From Actinomycetaceae bacterium (GTDB taxonomy: Bacteria > Actinomycetota > Actinomycetes > Actinomycetales > Actinomycetaceae), in assembly GCA_030540715.1 (NCBI GenBank), contig JAUNVQ010000001.1, forward strand, positions 96,492 to 160,491: a stretch of DNA of 64,000 nucleotides, in the 5' to 3' direction. Positions 27,356 through 36,373 of this stretch are shown piece by piece. The translations under genes and the position numbers were made by a program. The notes beneath the pieces are model-generated. The model saw only the letters and a program-made list of their open reading frames with translations. It ran no database searches and had not been told where the DNA came from. Within the stretch, counting starts at the first letter, position 1; each line of letters opens with the position of its first letter.

Positions 27356-28504
27356 ATGGATAGTTCGACACAGTCGCGGCCCACGGTCATGGTTTTATTT
27401 GGTGGTCGTTCAGGGGAACACGGTATCTCGTGTGCAACGGCAGCAGGTATTTTACGAGCCATAGATCGCAACCGCTATGACGTGATTCCCGTCGGTATCA
27501 CACCCGATGGCAAGTGGATACGCATGGAAGACAACCCCGCGCTCTACGAACTCAAAGATGATGGAACAACATATACGGTCAGCGCGGGGAACTCTCATAT
27601 GGTGATGCCGGCAGGCTTGGGACATGCTTTAGAAGTTGAACTATGTCAGGCCGATAAGGAAACCACCACTATCCAATCGGTGAGTGACGTGGGTACCATT
27701 GATGTTGTTTTTCCTGTGCTTCACGGTGCCTACGGTGAAGACGGTACTGTTCAGGGGCTTTTAGAGATGACAGATACCGCCTATGTTGGTTGTGGCGTGT
27801 TGGCTTCAGCAGCTTGTATGGACAAGCATGTCACGAAAGTTTTGCTAGACTATGCTGGCCTACCAGCGGGGCGGTGGCGATTGGTAACAATGCGTCGGTG
27901 GCACCATGATCGTCAGGCGCTTCTTGAAGAAATTAATGAACTGGGATTCCCTGTATTCGTTAAGCCCTGCCGTGCAGGTTCTTCGTTAGGTATTTCAAAA
28001 GTTGATACTGCCAGTGAACTTGAGACTGCCATTGTATATGCACAGCAATACGATCCTCGTGTCATTGTTGAGGCAATGCTTCAAGGGATGGAAATTGAGT
28101 GCGCAGTGTTAGACAGCCCTGGTACAACGGTTCCGCGTGCAAGTACACCAGGGCGAATAGCAATTGATGACAGTGTCGATTTCTACGACTATGACACCAA
28201 ATATGTCAAGACCGAACGTATTGATTTACAGATTCCCGCACCAATCTCGGATGAACTATCGCAAAGGGTACAAGATCTTGCGCTGCGTGCTTTTGAAGTT
28301 GTCGAAGCTGAGGGCTTGGCTCGTATCGACTTCTTCGTCGATGAACAAACCGATAGCGTTGTCATAAACGAGATTAATACAATGCCCGGGTTTACACCGT
28401 ATTCCATGTATCCCGCGCTATGGGCGCATGATGGGGTGGATTATCCTAGTCTTGTCGGCGAACTTATTGAGTTGGCACTTCAGCGTCCAAAGGGCTTGCG
28501 CTAA
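27356..28504 (+). CDS. ddl: D-alanine--D-alanine ligase
   Basis: ATP-grasp ligase making D-Ala-D-Ala for peptidoglycan. The 382 residues fit the family. FGGRSGEHGISC near 15-26 holds the first D-Ala-binding Glu21/His22 pair. The ATP-binding strand VFVKPCRAGSSLGI, the FYDYDTKY omega-loop and the Mg2+ motif INEINTMPGFTPYSMYP are all present. The YDYDTKY loop (Tyr) is the D-Ala rather than D-lactate form, so vancomycin resistance by depsipeptide is not expected. An ACAGGAG tract precedes the ATG. A second ATP-grasp gene follows after about 300 bp. Confidence 0.96.
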   Translation: MDSSTQSRPTVMVLFGGRSGEHGISCATAAGILRAIDRNRYDVIPVGITPDGKWIRMEDNPALYELKDDGTTYTVSAGNSHMVMPAGLGHALEVELCQADKETTTIQSVSDVGTIDVVFPVLHGAYGEDGTVQGLLEMTDTAYVGCGVLASAACMDKHVTKVLLDYAGLPAGRWRLVTMRRWHHDRQALLEEINELGFPVFVKPCRAGSSLGISKVDTASELETAIVYAQQYDPRVIVEAMLQGMEIECAVLDSPGTTVPRASTPGRIAIDDSVDFYDYDTKYVKTERIDLQIPAPISDELSQRVQDLALRAFEVVEAEGLARIDFFVDEQTDSVVINEINTMPGFTPYSMYPALWAHDGVDYPSLVGELIELALQRPKGLR

Positions 28505-28813
28505 CATAGGAGCTGCGAAACCCCGTAGTGCGTCCTGTGAAAAAGGAAAACTGAACGATAATCGCCTTAAAGAAAACTTTTTGCGCGTATTCACACTATG
28601 CAAGACTCCTGGCAAACCTCCCTTGCATACAATCTGTATTGGCGCAGATTTATGACACTGGCTCTGCTGTGTCAATGTGACCATTTCCGCACGTGATTTC
28701 AGTCGTGAATTACCAGGTGGACAGGGTGAAGAGGTCGATGCTGTTGTAGAGTAGATAAGTGATTGCCCGATTGTTCATCAGGCAACCAACCCTCGATCAG
28801 GAAGACGTTACTT
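28505..28813. other. 309-bp gap between ddl and ATP-grasp gene
   Basis: No gene is supported. TAGAGT/TAGATA hexamers near 28745-28760 could be a -10 of the next gene; the -35 is unclear. AGGAAG (28799-28804) is the SD of that gene. No strong hairpin was seen after ddl. Confidence 0.45.
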
Positions 28814-29734
28814 ATGATGGCCAAACCTCGTGTTACGCTTGTTACTTCTGACCTTTATCCGAACCTGGAAAAGGATGAAGAAGCACTGCCAGATGCCCTG
28901 TCAGATGCCGGTATGGAACCGGTGATAGCTCAGTGGGATGATCCCAGTGTTAACTGGGACAATTCGGGTGTATGTGTTGTAAGGTCTGTTCGCAACTATG
29001 CCGCGCGACGAGAAGAATTTTTAAACTGGGCGCATTCCGTTCCACGCTTGTTAAACCACCCCGATGTTTTAACTTGGAACTCGGATAAGCATTACATGAT
29101 CGAGCTTGAAAAACGCGGAGTACCTATTGTTCCAACAACATGGCTGGAACCTGGTGCTCACCTGGATAAACAACGCGTGCATTCACGTTTCCCTGCACAC
29201 GGTGACTTTGTTGTCAAGCCTGCCGTATCATCGGGTGCGCGCGATATTGGGCGTTATACAGCCAATGATACCCGTTCACGCATGGCTGCGATTCTTCATT
29301 CGATGGAGTTGTTACAGTCTGGACGTTCGGTAATGGTGCAACGCTATTTGGAAGATGTTGACGTTCATGGCGAGCTTTCTCTTATTTACTTTAATGGCTT
29401 GATTTCGCATGCTGTTGAAAAGAAAGCGATGCTGGATCCTTTTGAGGAAACTTCAGGAGAGCTTCAAAAAGAAACCATTATTGAAGGCTTTCAGCCCAAT
29501 GCTCAAGAATGGGAGTGGGGCGAAAAACTACGCGTACATCTTCATGATTATGTGAAAGAACGTATGGGGCATGATTTGTCGTTCCTGTTTACACGTTTTG
29601 ATGTGATTAAAGATGGGAAAGGCTCTTTTCATTTGATGGAAGTCTCGCTAGTGGATGCCTCGCTGTATTTGTCCTCTATTGAGGGGGGTGTTCAAGCGTT
29701 CACCGATGCCATTGCAGCGAGAGTTTTCTGGTAA
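28814..29734 (+). CDS. ATP-grasp ligase, DcsG/RimK-like, substrate unknown
   Basis: A 306-residue ATP-grasp protein. The N-terminal domain starts VTLVTSDLYPNLEKDEEALP and contains CVVRSVRNYAARREEFLNW; then come the LTWNSDKHYM segment, the DFVVKPAVSSGARDIG nucleotide-binding strand-loop, and a C-terminal LMEVSLVDASLYL metal-ligand strand. This layout resembles the stand-alone ATP-grasp group that includes the D-cycloserine ligase DcsG of Streptomyces; such proteins join or cyclise amino-acid-like substrates. In that group the metal strand normally reads N-E/E-x-E; here the corresponding EVSLVDA lacks the NE pair, so activity may differ. AGGAAG lies 9 nt before ATG 28814, which is followed by a second ATG. 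Substrate is unknown. Confidence 0.75.
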   Translation: MMAKPRVTLVTSDLYPNLEKDEEALPDALSDAGMEPVIAQWDDPSVNWDNSGVCVVRSVRNYAARREEFLNWAHSVPRLLNHPDVLTWNSDKHYMIELEKRGVPIVPTTWLEPGAHLDKQRVHSRFPAHGDFVVKPAVSSGARDIGRYTANDTRSRMAAILHSMELLQSGRSVMVQRYLEDVDVHGELSLIYFNGLISHAVEKKAMLDPFEETSGELQKETIIEGFQPNAQEWEWGEKLRVHLHDYVKERMGHDLSFLFTRFDVIKDGKGSFHLMEVSLVDASLYLSSIEGGVQAFTDAIAARVFW

Positions 29735-29837
29735 AAACAGGATTCCGTGCGATGAATCACGTTGTATTGGTTTCCGATTTTCGTGTTTTTTGGCTATAGT
29801 TAAATCTTGTTGCACATGATATATGGTGTAACATGTG

Positions 29838-29913
29838 GTGGCCATAGCTCAGTTGGCAGAGCGCCTGGTTGTGGTCCAGGAGGTCGCGGGTTCAACCCCC
29901 GTTGGCCACCCCA
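29838..29913 (+). tRNA. tRNA-His (GUG)
   Basis: A 76-nt cloverleaf with encoded CCA: acceptor GTGGCCA (29838-29844) pairs with TGGCCAC (29903-29909), discriminator C, then CCA. Anticodon GTG sits in the CCTGG-TTGTGGT-CCAGG arm. The G at 29837 would be the identity nucleotide G-1. Confidence 0.95.
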
Positions 29914-29919
29914 CTACAC

Positions 29920-29960
29920 AACCCCTTGACCTTGTAAAAAAGGGCAGGGGGTTTTGTTTT
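29920..29960 (+). terminator. Rho-independent terminator after tRNA-His
   Basis: AACCCC (29920-29925) pairs with GGGGTT (29948-29953), with a loop of about 22 nt, followed by TTTTGTTTT. It starts 6 nt after the CCA end of tRNA-His. Confidence 0.65.
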
Positions 29961-30650
29961 ATCCATTTCGTGGAACAGACTTGGAACAAGAAAATGACAA
30001 CCAGGTGGCTCCCCGCTGAGCGCTGCAACAAGGGTGCGACGCTATACCCCGTTGTGTGTGCAACCCTCGTACAGTCATCGGTAGTGTGTTTCTGTGGATA
30101 AACAGAAGATCTAATACAGGGTGTGATTTCGGCCAACAATGGGGTCAGAAGTGGACCTGCAATAGGCTTCCAGTTACTACAGGTCTATGCCACACACTGT
30201 GTCGCAGTCTAATTCTCTTCGTGACTAAAGCGCAGGACGCTTGATTCCTTCTGTTGTCGTGGTGTAGGGCACGAAGACAGTACGTGTAAGGATAGTAGAA
30301 CATAGTGTGCACGCCGATTGTGAGTTTTTGCTGCAGCGGATCGTTGCCTTTTGATTGAAATGGCGCTTCTCTTTTTATGTAATCACAAGTTGAGCTTTTC
30401 ACTCTGTATAGTTGCGTTCTGTAGAATTGAGGTTCAAAAGAACTACCGTTGTAGAAATGAAACGCGGGTTGTTAGAGTCGAGGGAAAAGTGTTGTATTCT
30501 TCTTTCCATGGGATCGATGAAGGAATATGTAAGGGTGTGCTGACATTATGTTCACCAAGACGAGAAGAAATACACAGGCAAGGTAAGCCGGGGCTTTGGG
30601 GAAGTGGTTTGTTAAAATGCAATTAAATCAATCAACATGAGGCAGAGGCT
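29961..30650. other. 690-bp stretch without supported genes
   Basis: Short open frames exist on both strands (for example 30351-30626) but have no SD, no recognisable domain and cysteine-rich, low-quality composition, so none is called. GTTAAAAT near 30614 may be the -10 of the DegT gene, which has a GAGG-rich leader. No T-box, riboswitch or known RNA was recognised. The stretch may hold a decayed gene or a small RNA. Confidence 0.5.
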
Positions 30651-31859
30651 ATGGCACATTCCAACGATGATAGACGTATCAAGCAGATATTAGCTCAACG
30701 CAGTCATACGCGACCTGAGGATTGGTTTCTGGTTGTTCGAGCAAGAACAGGTATGGAAAGTGTTTTCACCCAGATTGCCTCCTGCTGTGGGAACGGTACC
30801 GTTATCACACAGGCTTATACATGTGTAAGTGCTGTCAATCCGATTATTGCCGCAGGTTTAACACCCTGTTATGCCGATATTCACCCCCGGTCGCTATCTC
30901 TTGACCCAGATAAACTGCGCCTTGACAAACGCACAAAAGCCGTCGTTATTCAACATACATTTGGTATTATCGACCATGACTATGCTACACGAGTGGCCCA
31001 TAGAGCGCACCGCAAGGGAGCTGTCGTTGTTGAAGATTCTGCTCACTGTGTTACACGAATGGCCTGCAGCCAAGATTCCAACACAGATTCCTTAACAGTC
31101 AACCCCCCGATTGCCGATGTGTCCATTCATTCCTTTGGGGTAGAAAAAATATTACCAACCCGTTTTGGTGGCGCTGTATGGGTGAATCCCGCAATGAAAA
31201 ACACGCGGTTGCGTCGCAGTATTATTCATGAACTTGAGAGCCTTGAGCAGCCACCTTGCATCTTCCGCTTGTCAGCTAGAGCATACTTAACTGAACTGCG
31301 AATCTTGACACGTCTGCCAGCTTTTATGGCTACCCCCTTCCGTAATCTCTTAACAAAGATGCGTCTTTTCTTACCTGTTATTGCTGATAAAGAGCTTTAT
31401 GGCCGCCAGCCCCATCAACCATACGCAATTTTTCCATGGGCAAGTTCGCGCGTATTAGAAGCATTGATGGAGCTGGATTATAATGAGGCTCAGCGTCGTG
31501 AAGCAGTAAAAATCTACAGCGAAGTGTTGGAGGGGAGTGCTGATATTCCCCTGTGCATTACCGACTTGTCACCACTTACTCGATTTCCACTCTATGTGAC
31601 GGAGCATCATATGGAAACACAGCGCGACCCTGAAACTGTTTTTGAACGGTTGAAAGCCGCCGGGCACTATCCTGGCCGATGGTATCGCCCCGCCCTGTTT
31701 CCAGGAGTGAAAGATGATAATGCCTACAACTTTGACCCTAAGATGATGGATCTTCCTTCTACGAAGAGCCTTATTGACAGGGCAATCAATCTTCCTACCT
31801 GTGTAGATGCCGATACTGCCCGAAATATCGCTCAATTAACAAAACAGATACTTTCCTAA
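30651..31859 (+). CDS. DegT/DnrJ/EryC1/StrS-family PLP aminotransferase
   Basis: A 402-residue fold-type I PLP protein. VVEDSAH at 126-132 gives the pyridine-ring Asp129, and HSFGVEKILPTRFGGAVW gives the Schiff-base lysine Lys166. The N-terminal AYTCVSAVNPIIAAGLTPCYADI segment is the usual PLP-phosphate region. Members transaminate keto-sugars for cell-surface or antibiotic sugars. Here the gene has no sugar-nucleotide neighbours: a gap precedes it and ssb follows. Function could be a surface glycan amino-sugar or a moonlighting PLP role. The GAGG-rich tract before ATG 30651 acts as SD. Confidence 0.85.
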   Translation: MAHSNDDRRIKQILAQRSHTRPEDWFLVVRARTGMESVFTQIASCCGNGTVITQAYTCVSAVNPIIAAGLTPCYADIHPRSLSLDPDKLRLDKRTKAVVIQHTFGIIDHDYATRVAHRAHRKGAVVVEDSAHCVTRMACSQDSNTDSLTVNPPIADVSIHSFGVEKILPTRFGGAVWVNPAMKNTRLRRSIIHELESLEQPPCIFRLSARAYLTELRILTRLPAFMATPFRNLLTKMRLFLPVIADKELYGRQPHQPYAIFPWASSRVLEALMELDYNEAQRREAVKIYSEVLEGSADIPLCITDLSPLTRFPLYVTEHHMETQRDPETVFERLKAAGHYPGRWYRPALFPGVKDDNAYNFDPKMMDLPSTKSLIDRAINLPTCVDADTARNIAQLTKQILS

Positions 31860-32185
31860 CAAAGAGTGATGAGAGCAGTATAAGGCACACTTTTAAGCAG
31901 AATACGTGAAAGAAAATCTTTGCGATGTGCGCCACGTATCGAGCCCTTTTCAAGGAGCTGAACGCTTTAGCACTGACGTATGAAAGGTGTACGTGGCCAT
32001 AGTGGAGGCACCGGTTGCTGCGACTGCGAGAAAACACTACGGCGGAAGAAAGGAAAGACGCAGGTCGTTTCTACAATTGCCGAATAAATTTGAGTTTCCA
32101 CAATTTGTCATGAGGCCATAGATATGCGCAGATTCGTAGTGAACAATGGGCACTACCGTTGAGGATACATAGAAAGGAAACGGTC
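31860..32185. other. 326-bp gap between DegT gene and ssb
   Basis: No gene is supported and no clear terminator was seen. AAAGGAA (32173-32179 region) before ATG 32186 is the ssb SD. The rest shows no repeat or structure I can name. Confidence 0.45.
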
Positions 32186-32968
32186 ATGTCATTACGTTCA
32201 ATAGAAGTGACAGTTTCGGGATGGGTTGCAGCCAATCCCGAGATACGTGGGGGAAAAGATCGGGCACCTGTTACCATTTTTCGAATGATGCATACCCCGC
32301 GAATGAGAGGCAGTGATGGACAATGGAGTGATGGGCGCTCATCAGCTTTTACCGTGAAAGCATGGGGGAAACTGGCAGAAAATGTTCAGGCGTGCGTTCG
32401 CGTTGGAAATCCCGTGATTGTGACGGGCCGATTGGAAGTGCCGGTATGGAAGCACCCCGAGAAAAACATCACCCAAAAAGAAGTGCAGATAGTTGCCTCC
32501 AGTGTGGGGTTTGACTTGGCAACATGTCGTTCAACATGCTGGCGTGAAACAAAGGGGGAAGATATTTTCAATAACCGTCTCACATTGGAGGCCTGGGGAA
32601 GTGTTGACAACCCTATAGTGGCTTATGGTGATAAAAATGGAAATAATAAACCAGTGCCATCAAGCGTGAAACCTAGCAGAGTAAGTATTCAACACTATGT
32701 TGAACAGGCACAAAAAGCAGCAGAAAACCTTTTGAATAAACCTCGTAACACACGTGATGAGTCCGCTCAAAGCTCTCATCTTCATCGGCCAACGGGGGGC
32801 CCACCAGTCACATTCGTCCGTCAAGAACAATCACAACCAACAGTCTTAGCAACGCCATCAGCATCCACGCTGGTAGCCCATAGTGACAACACGACTGAAG
32901 AAGATATTGACAATGTTATGGTAAGTGAACACAGTTACACAGATGGTGCTACGGCTTTGACAGCCTAA
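32186..32968 (+). CDS. Single-stranded DNA-binding protein (SSB family)
   Basis: A 260-residue protein with one OB-fold in the first 130 residues: VTVSGWVAANPEI at the start, then SSAFTVKAWGKLAENVQACVRVGNPVIVTGRLEVPVWKH, the canonical SSB strand 4-5 region. The remainder is a low-complexity, Gln/Ser/Thr-rich tail. The usual acidic C-terminal tip (DDDIPF type) that recruits repair and replication partners is absent; the protein ends GATALTA. It therefore resembles an accessory SsbB more than the essential SSB. AAAGGAA lies 6 nt before ATG 32186; a frame nine codons longer is not favoured. The ettA gene follows after 74 bp. Confidence 0.85.
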   Translation: MSLRSIEVTVSGWVAANPEIRGGKDRAPVTIFRMMHTPRMRGSDGQWSDGRSSAFTVKAWGKLAENVQACVRVGNPVIVTGRLEVPVWKHPEKNITQKEVQIVASSVGFDLATCRSTCWRETKGEDIFNNRLTLEAWGSVDNPIVAYGDKNGNNKPVPSSVKPSRVSIQHYVEQAQKAAENLLNKPRNTRDESAQSSHLHRPTGGPPVTFVRQEQSQPTVLATPSASTLVAHSDNTTEEDIDNVMVSEHSYTDGATALTA

Positions 32969-33042
32969 TATTTTCGATCATTGAGGCTGGACAGGATAAG
33001 CTAGAGACGATGACTACACGTAAGTAAAACAACAGGAGTATC

Positions 33043-34725
33043 GTGGCTGAATATATTTATCAGATGATTCGCGCTCGTAAGAAAATTGGTGACAAACTGA
33101 TTCTTGACGACGTAACAATGGCTTTTCTACCCGGCGCAAAGATTGGTATGGTTGGCCCCAACGGTGCTGGCAAATCCTCTATTTTGAAGATAATGGCTGG
33201 TTTAGATGAACCCTCCAATGGTGAAGCTCGACTAAGCCCAGGGTTTAGCGTTGGTATCCTTATGCAGGAACCACCCCTTGACGACACGAAAACGGTGAAA
33301 CAAAACGTTGAAGAGGGCGTAGGGCCCATGATTGCTAAACTGCAGCGCTTTAATGAAATTAGTGAGCAAATGGCAGACCCAGATGCGGACTATGATACGT
33401 TGCTAGAAGAAATGGGCCAGCTGCAAACAGATATTGATGCAGCTAATGGTTGGGAAATAGATTCCCAGCTTGAACAGGCAATGGATGCTCTGCGCTGCCC
33501 GCCAGGTGATGCCGATGTATCCGTGCTTTCAGGTGGCGAACGTCGCCGTGTTGCCCTGTGCAAGTTGCTGTTACAGCAGCCAGACCTCTTACTGCTGGAC
33601 GAGCCAACTAACCATTTGGATGCGGAATCTATTCAATGGCTGGAAAACCACTTGAAAGACTATCCCGGAGCCGTTATCGCTATTACACACGACCGTTACT
33701 TCCTTGACCATGTTGCACAGTGGATAGCTGAAGTGGATCGTGGACGCTTGTATCCCTATGAAGGTAACTATTCAACTTATTTGGAAAAGAAACGTGACCG
33801 CCTGAAAGTTCAAGGCAAAAAAGATGCAAAACTGGCTAAGCGCTTGAAAGAAGAACTTGAATGGGTGCGGACAAATGCTAAAGGCCGTCAAGCAAAATCG
33901 AAAGCACGTTTGGCGCGTTATGAAGAAATGGCAGCAGAGGCCGAGCGTACACGCAAACTTGATTTTGAAGAAATACAGATTCCGCCCGGTCCTCGTTTGG
34001 GGAGCGTTGTTCTTGAAGCAAAGGACCTGAAAAAGGGCTTCGGCGATCGTGTGTTGATTAACGACCTCAACTTCTCTCTGCCTCCAAACGGTATTGTCGG
34101 TATTGTAGGCCCCAACGGTGTAGGAAAAACAACACTGTTTAAAACAATTGTGGGGCTAGAAGAACTTGACGAAGGTTCACTTAAAATTGGTGAAACCGTG
34201 CTGCTATCCTACGTGGATCAAACGCGTGCAGGTATTGATGCTAAAAAGTCTGTGTGGGAAGTCGTCTCGGATGGGCTTGACTTCTTGACCGTTGGAAAAG
34301 TTGAAATTCCTTCGCGCGCATATGTGTCATCCTTTGGTTTTAAGGGGCCTGACCAGCAAAAACCAGCAGGAGTTCTTTCTGGTGGGGAGCGAAATCGCTT
34401 GAATCTGGCTCTTACCTTGAAGCAGGGAGGCAACGTGTTGCTACTGGATGAGCCTACAAACGACCTAGATGTGGAAACATTGTCATCGTTGGAAAACGCT
34501 CTCTTACAATTCCCTGGATGTGCCGTTGTCATTACTCACGATCGCTGGTTCCTTGACCGTGTAGCCACCCATATTTTGGCCTGGGAAGGCACCGAAGAAA
34601 ACCCTGCTCAATGGTTCTGGTTTGAAGGAAACTTTGAATCATACGAAAAGAATAAAATCGAGCGACTTGGTCCAGATGCGGCGCGACCACACCGGGTTGT
34701 GCATCGTAAACTTACACGTGACTAA
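33043..34725 (+). CDS. ettA: Energy-dependent translational throttle protein EttA (ABC-F)
   Basis: A soluble tandem-ATPase that binds the ribosomal E site and gates elongation by ATP/ADP level. The 560 residues hold Walker A GPNGAGKSS (38-46), signature LSGGE (162-166), DEPTNHLD (186-193); a basic linker at about 245-305 (the P-site tRNA interaction motif region); then Walker A GPNGVGKTT (356-364), a second signature near 445-449 and DEPTNDLD (469-476). The start is GTG with AGGAG 5 nt upstream. Its arm-containing first domain distinguishes EttA from antibiotic-resistance ABC-F proteins. It precedes a strong bidirectional hairpin. Confidence 0.95.
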   Translation: MAEYIYQMIRARKKIGDKLILDDVTMAFLPGAKIGMVGPNGAGKSSILKIMAGLDEPSNGEARLSPGFSVGILMQEPPLDDTKTVKQNVEEGVGPMIAKLQRFNEISEQMADPDADYDTLLEEMGQLQTDIDAANGWEIDSQLEQAMDALRCPPGDADVSVLSGGERRRVALCKLLLQQPDLLLLDEPTNHLDAESIQWLENHLKDYPGAVIAITHDRYFLDHVAQWIAEVDRGRLYPYEGNYSTYLEKKRDRLKVQGKKDAKLAKRLKEELEWVRTNAKGRQAKSKARLARYEEMAAEAERTRKLDFEEIQIPPGPRLGSVVLEAKDLKKGFGDRVLINDLNFSLPPNGIVGIVGPNGVGKTTLFKTIVGLEELDEGSLKIGETVLLSYVDQTRAGIDAKKSVWEVVSDGLDFLTVGKVEIPSRAYVSSFGFKGPDQQKPAGVLSGGERNRLNLALTLKQGGNVLLLDEPTNDLDVETLSSLENALLQFPGCAVVITHDRWFLDRVATHILAWEGTEENPAQWFWFEGNFESYEKNKIERLGPDAARPHRVVHRKLTRD

Positions 34726-34842
34726 ACGCGTAGGTTCACCGACAGCAGGGGTGTGACCTTCACAAGAGACGAAGACTGTGGAGAACTAATATTTTGGGGC
34801 CTGCCCTCCTTTTTCTCTTTAGTGGGGGAGTACTACGCGTGT

Positions 34843-34892
34843 GAAAGACGAGCATAGTTGATAGAGATACTTGTCAGCGGTGCTCGTCTTTC
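34843..34892. terminator. 12-bp hairpin terminator between convergent ettA and tesB
   Basis: GAAAGACGAGCA (34843-34854) and TGCTCGTCTTTC (34881-34892) pair perfectly with a 26-nt loop and end in a T-rich TCTTTACACC. It lies between the 3' ends of ettA (plus) and tesB (minus), so it can serve both. Confidence 0.7.
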
Positions 34893-34936
34893 TTTACACC
34901 AAGCAGGGGAGACAACAAGGATACTACGTATGGACC

Positions 34937-35899
34937 TTAATCCTTGGCGTGGGAAACGTGAGCTTTGTTTACCTGTTCTTCAGAATAAAAGGACCATGAT
35001 TTTGTCCCATCAGGAATACGTAAACGTACCATACCTTCTTGAGCGACAGTTGCGATGAGCTGGCCCTCACGTGAATAGATTGATGTGTGAGCCATCCCAC
35101 GCCCGCCGCAGGCTGAGGGGGAACGCTGTACAAAAAGCATCCAATCATTGACATCGACAGGCCTGTGAAACCACATCGCATGGTCAAGCGTGGCTATAGC
35201 AAGCTGGGCGTTACGCCATGAAATCTTGTGGGCTCGAAGAACTGGTTCCAGCATAAACTGGTCGCTCACATAGGCTAAAAATGCTTGATGGACCTGCTGT
35301 GGAGTTCCCTTCGGTAGTTGGTGACGTGACTGCAGCCATAGCAGCTGCGTATTGTCTGCAACCTCCGGATCGCCTAAATAGAGATTTCCGTTAATGTGAC
35401 GTGCCCGAAAAGCTACCGTTTTTCCAAGAAATTTTGCAACGGGATTATCCAGATGGCGGAAAATCTCTAAAGCATCTGGAACATCCTCGGGAGGGGGAAC
35501 CTCAGGAGGTGTGTCCATATGTTCAAGACCTTTCTGGGCTTCCTGGAAAGAAAGCATCATCTGAAAAATAGGCCGATCATTTTGGATAGCTTGAACTCGC
35601 CGCGTAGAAAATGAGCGACCATCACGAACACGCTCAACCTCGAATTCTAGAGGTTTCCCGGCATTACCAGCCCGAATAAAATAGGCGTGAAGTGAATGGA
35701 CAAGCCGCTGTGAATCTATTGTTGCGTAGGCAGCCATCAGAGATTGCCCAAGAACTTGCCCACCATAGACTGTTTCTCGAAACTGGGGAAGCGAATCAGC
35801 TTCAAAAATATTGTGGCCGCGTGAGCGTAACTGTAGGATCCTCATCACTGAAGCGGTGGGTTCTTCATGGATTTGAGGTACTGAAATAGCTGCAGTCAT
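34937..35899 (-). CDS. tesB: Acyl-CoA thioesterase II
   Basis: A 320-residue double-hotdog thioesterase that hydrolyses medium/long acyl-CoA. Family features are the N-terminal FRETVYGGQVLGQSL region, the second-hotdog VSDQFMLEP segment with Asp213, ATLDHAMWFHRP near 236-247, and Gln287 in the VAQEG motif, matching the Asp-Gln pair of the E. coli enzyme. The start is an ATG at 35899, preceded by AGAGGGT, with TTGAAT 7 nt before the ATG, so leaderless or SD initiation are both possible. It is convergent with ettA, a normal actinobacterial arrangement. Confidence 0.92.
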   Translation of the reverse strand: MTAAISVPQIHEEPTASVMRILQLRSRGHNIFEADSLPQFRETVYGGQVLGQSLMAAYATIDSQRLVHSLHAYFIRAGNAGKPLEFEVERVRDGRSFSTRRVQAIQNDRPIFQMMLSFQEAQKGLEHMDTPPEVPPPEDVPDALEIFRHLDNPVAKFLGKTVAFRARHINGNLYLGDPEVADNTQLLWLQSRHQLPKGTPQQVHQAFLAYVSDQFMLEPVLRAHKISWRNAQLAIATLDHAMWFHRPVDVNDWMLFVQRSPSACGGRGMAHTSIYSREGQLIATVAQEGMVRLRIPDGTKSWSFYSEEQVNKAHVSHAKD

Positions 35900-36055
35900 A
35901 CCCTCTATTCAAACATACTTATACATAGCTTGAGCGAGACTTTCCAGAAAGAAGAATATCGTTATACCTCTACTTGTGATTGAAGTCATAGATTGCTAAA
36001 GTTGTGTCAGGTTGCACACTATGAGTTTTGTATCCCCGTCATGAAAGGAGCCACT

Positions 36056-36313
36056 GTGAACAAAATTGAGGCTGGTGCCGTAGAGGTCGCGGTTGGCGGG
36101 GTGAATAATATTGTTGAGATCACTCCCTGTATATCACGAGTACGTATTGTCCTGGGTGATGCCTCTTTGGCGGATCGCGGGCTGCTAAAAGAACTTGGCG
36201 CATTGGGCGTTGTAGTTCATGCAAATATTGTTCAAATTGTGGTAGGTCCAGAAGCCGATATTTTAGCCGATGAACTGAGCGCACTGATGAAGAAAAAGAA
36301 ACAGGCGCGATAG
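36056..36313 (+). CDS. Stand-alone PTS EIIB domain, glucose/sucrose type
   Basis: An 85-residue single EIIB domain. The phosphorylatable cysteine is in ITPCISRVRI (Cys25), the equivalent of the CITRLR motif; the C-terminal QIVVGPEADILADEL matches the family. The start is GTG 36056, with AAAGGAG 5 nt upstream. Normally it is fused to EIIC; here it stands alone 60 bp upstream of malQ. A second EIIB and an EIIA lie beyond malQ on the other strand, so it may phosphorylate an EIIC encoded elsewhere or serve a regulatory role. Confidence 0.85.
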   Translation: MNKIEAGAVEVAVGGVNNIVEITPCISRVRIVLGDASLADRGLLKELGALGVVVHANIVQIVVGPEADILADELSALMKKKKQAR

Positions 36314-36373
36314 GCTTGGAATGGTATTAAGCTAAAAGAAGATAGATTGCAAGACACCTTGAAAGGGATATAC

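Noticed and set aside
30351..30626. 91-residue ORF upstream of the DegT gene
   Set aside because: No recognisable domain or SD, odd composition (Cys, Phe-rich start); likely chance.
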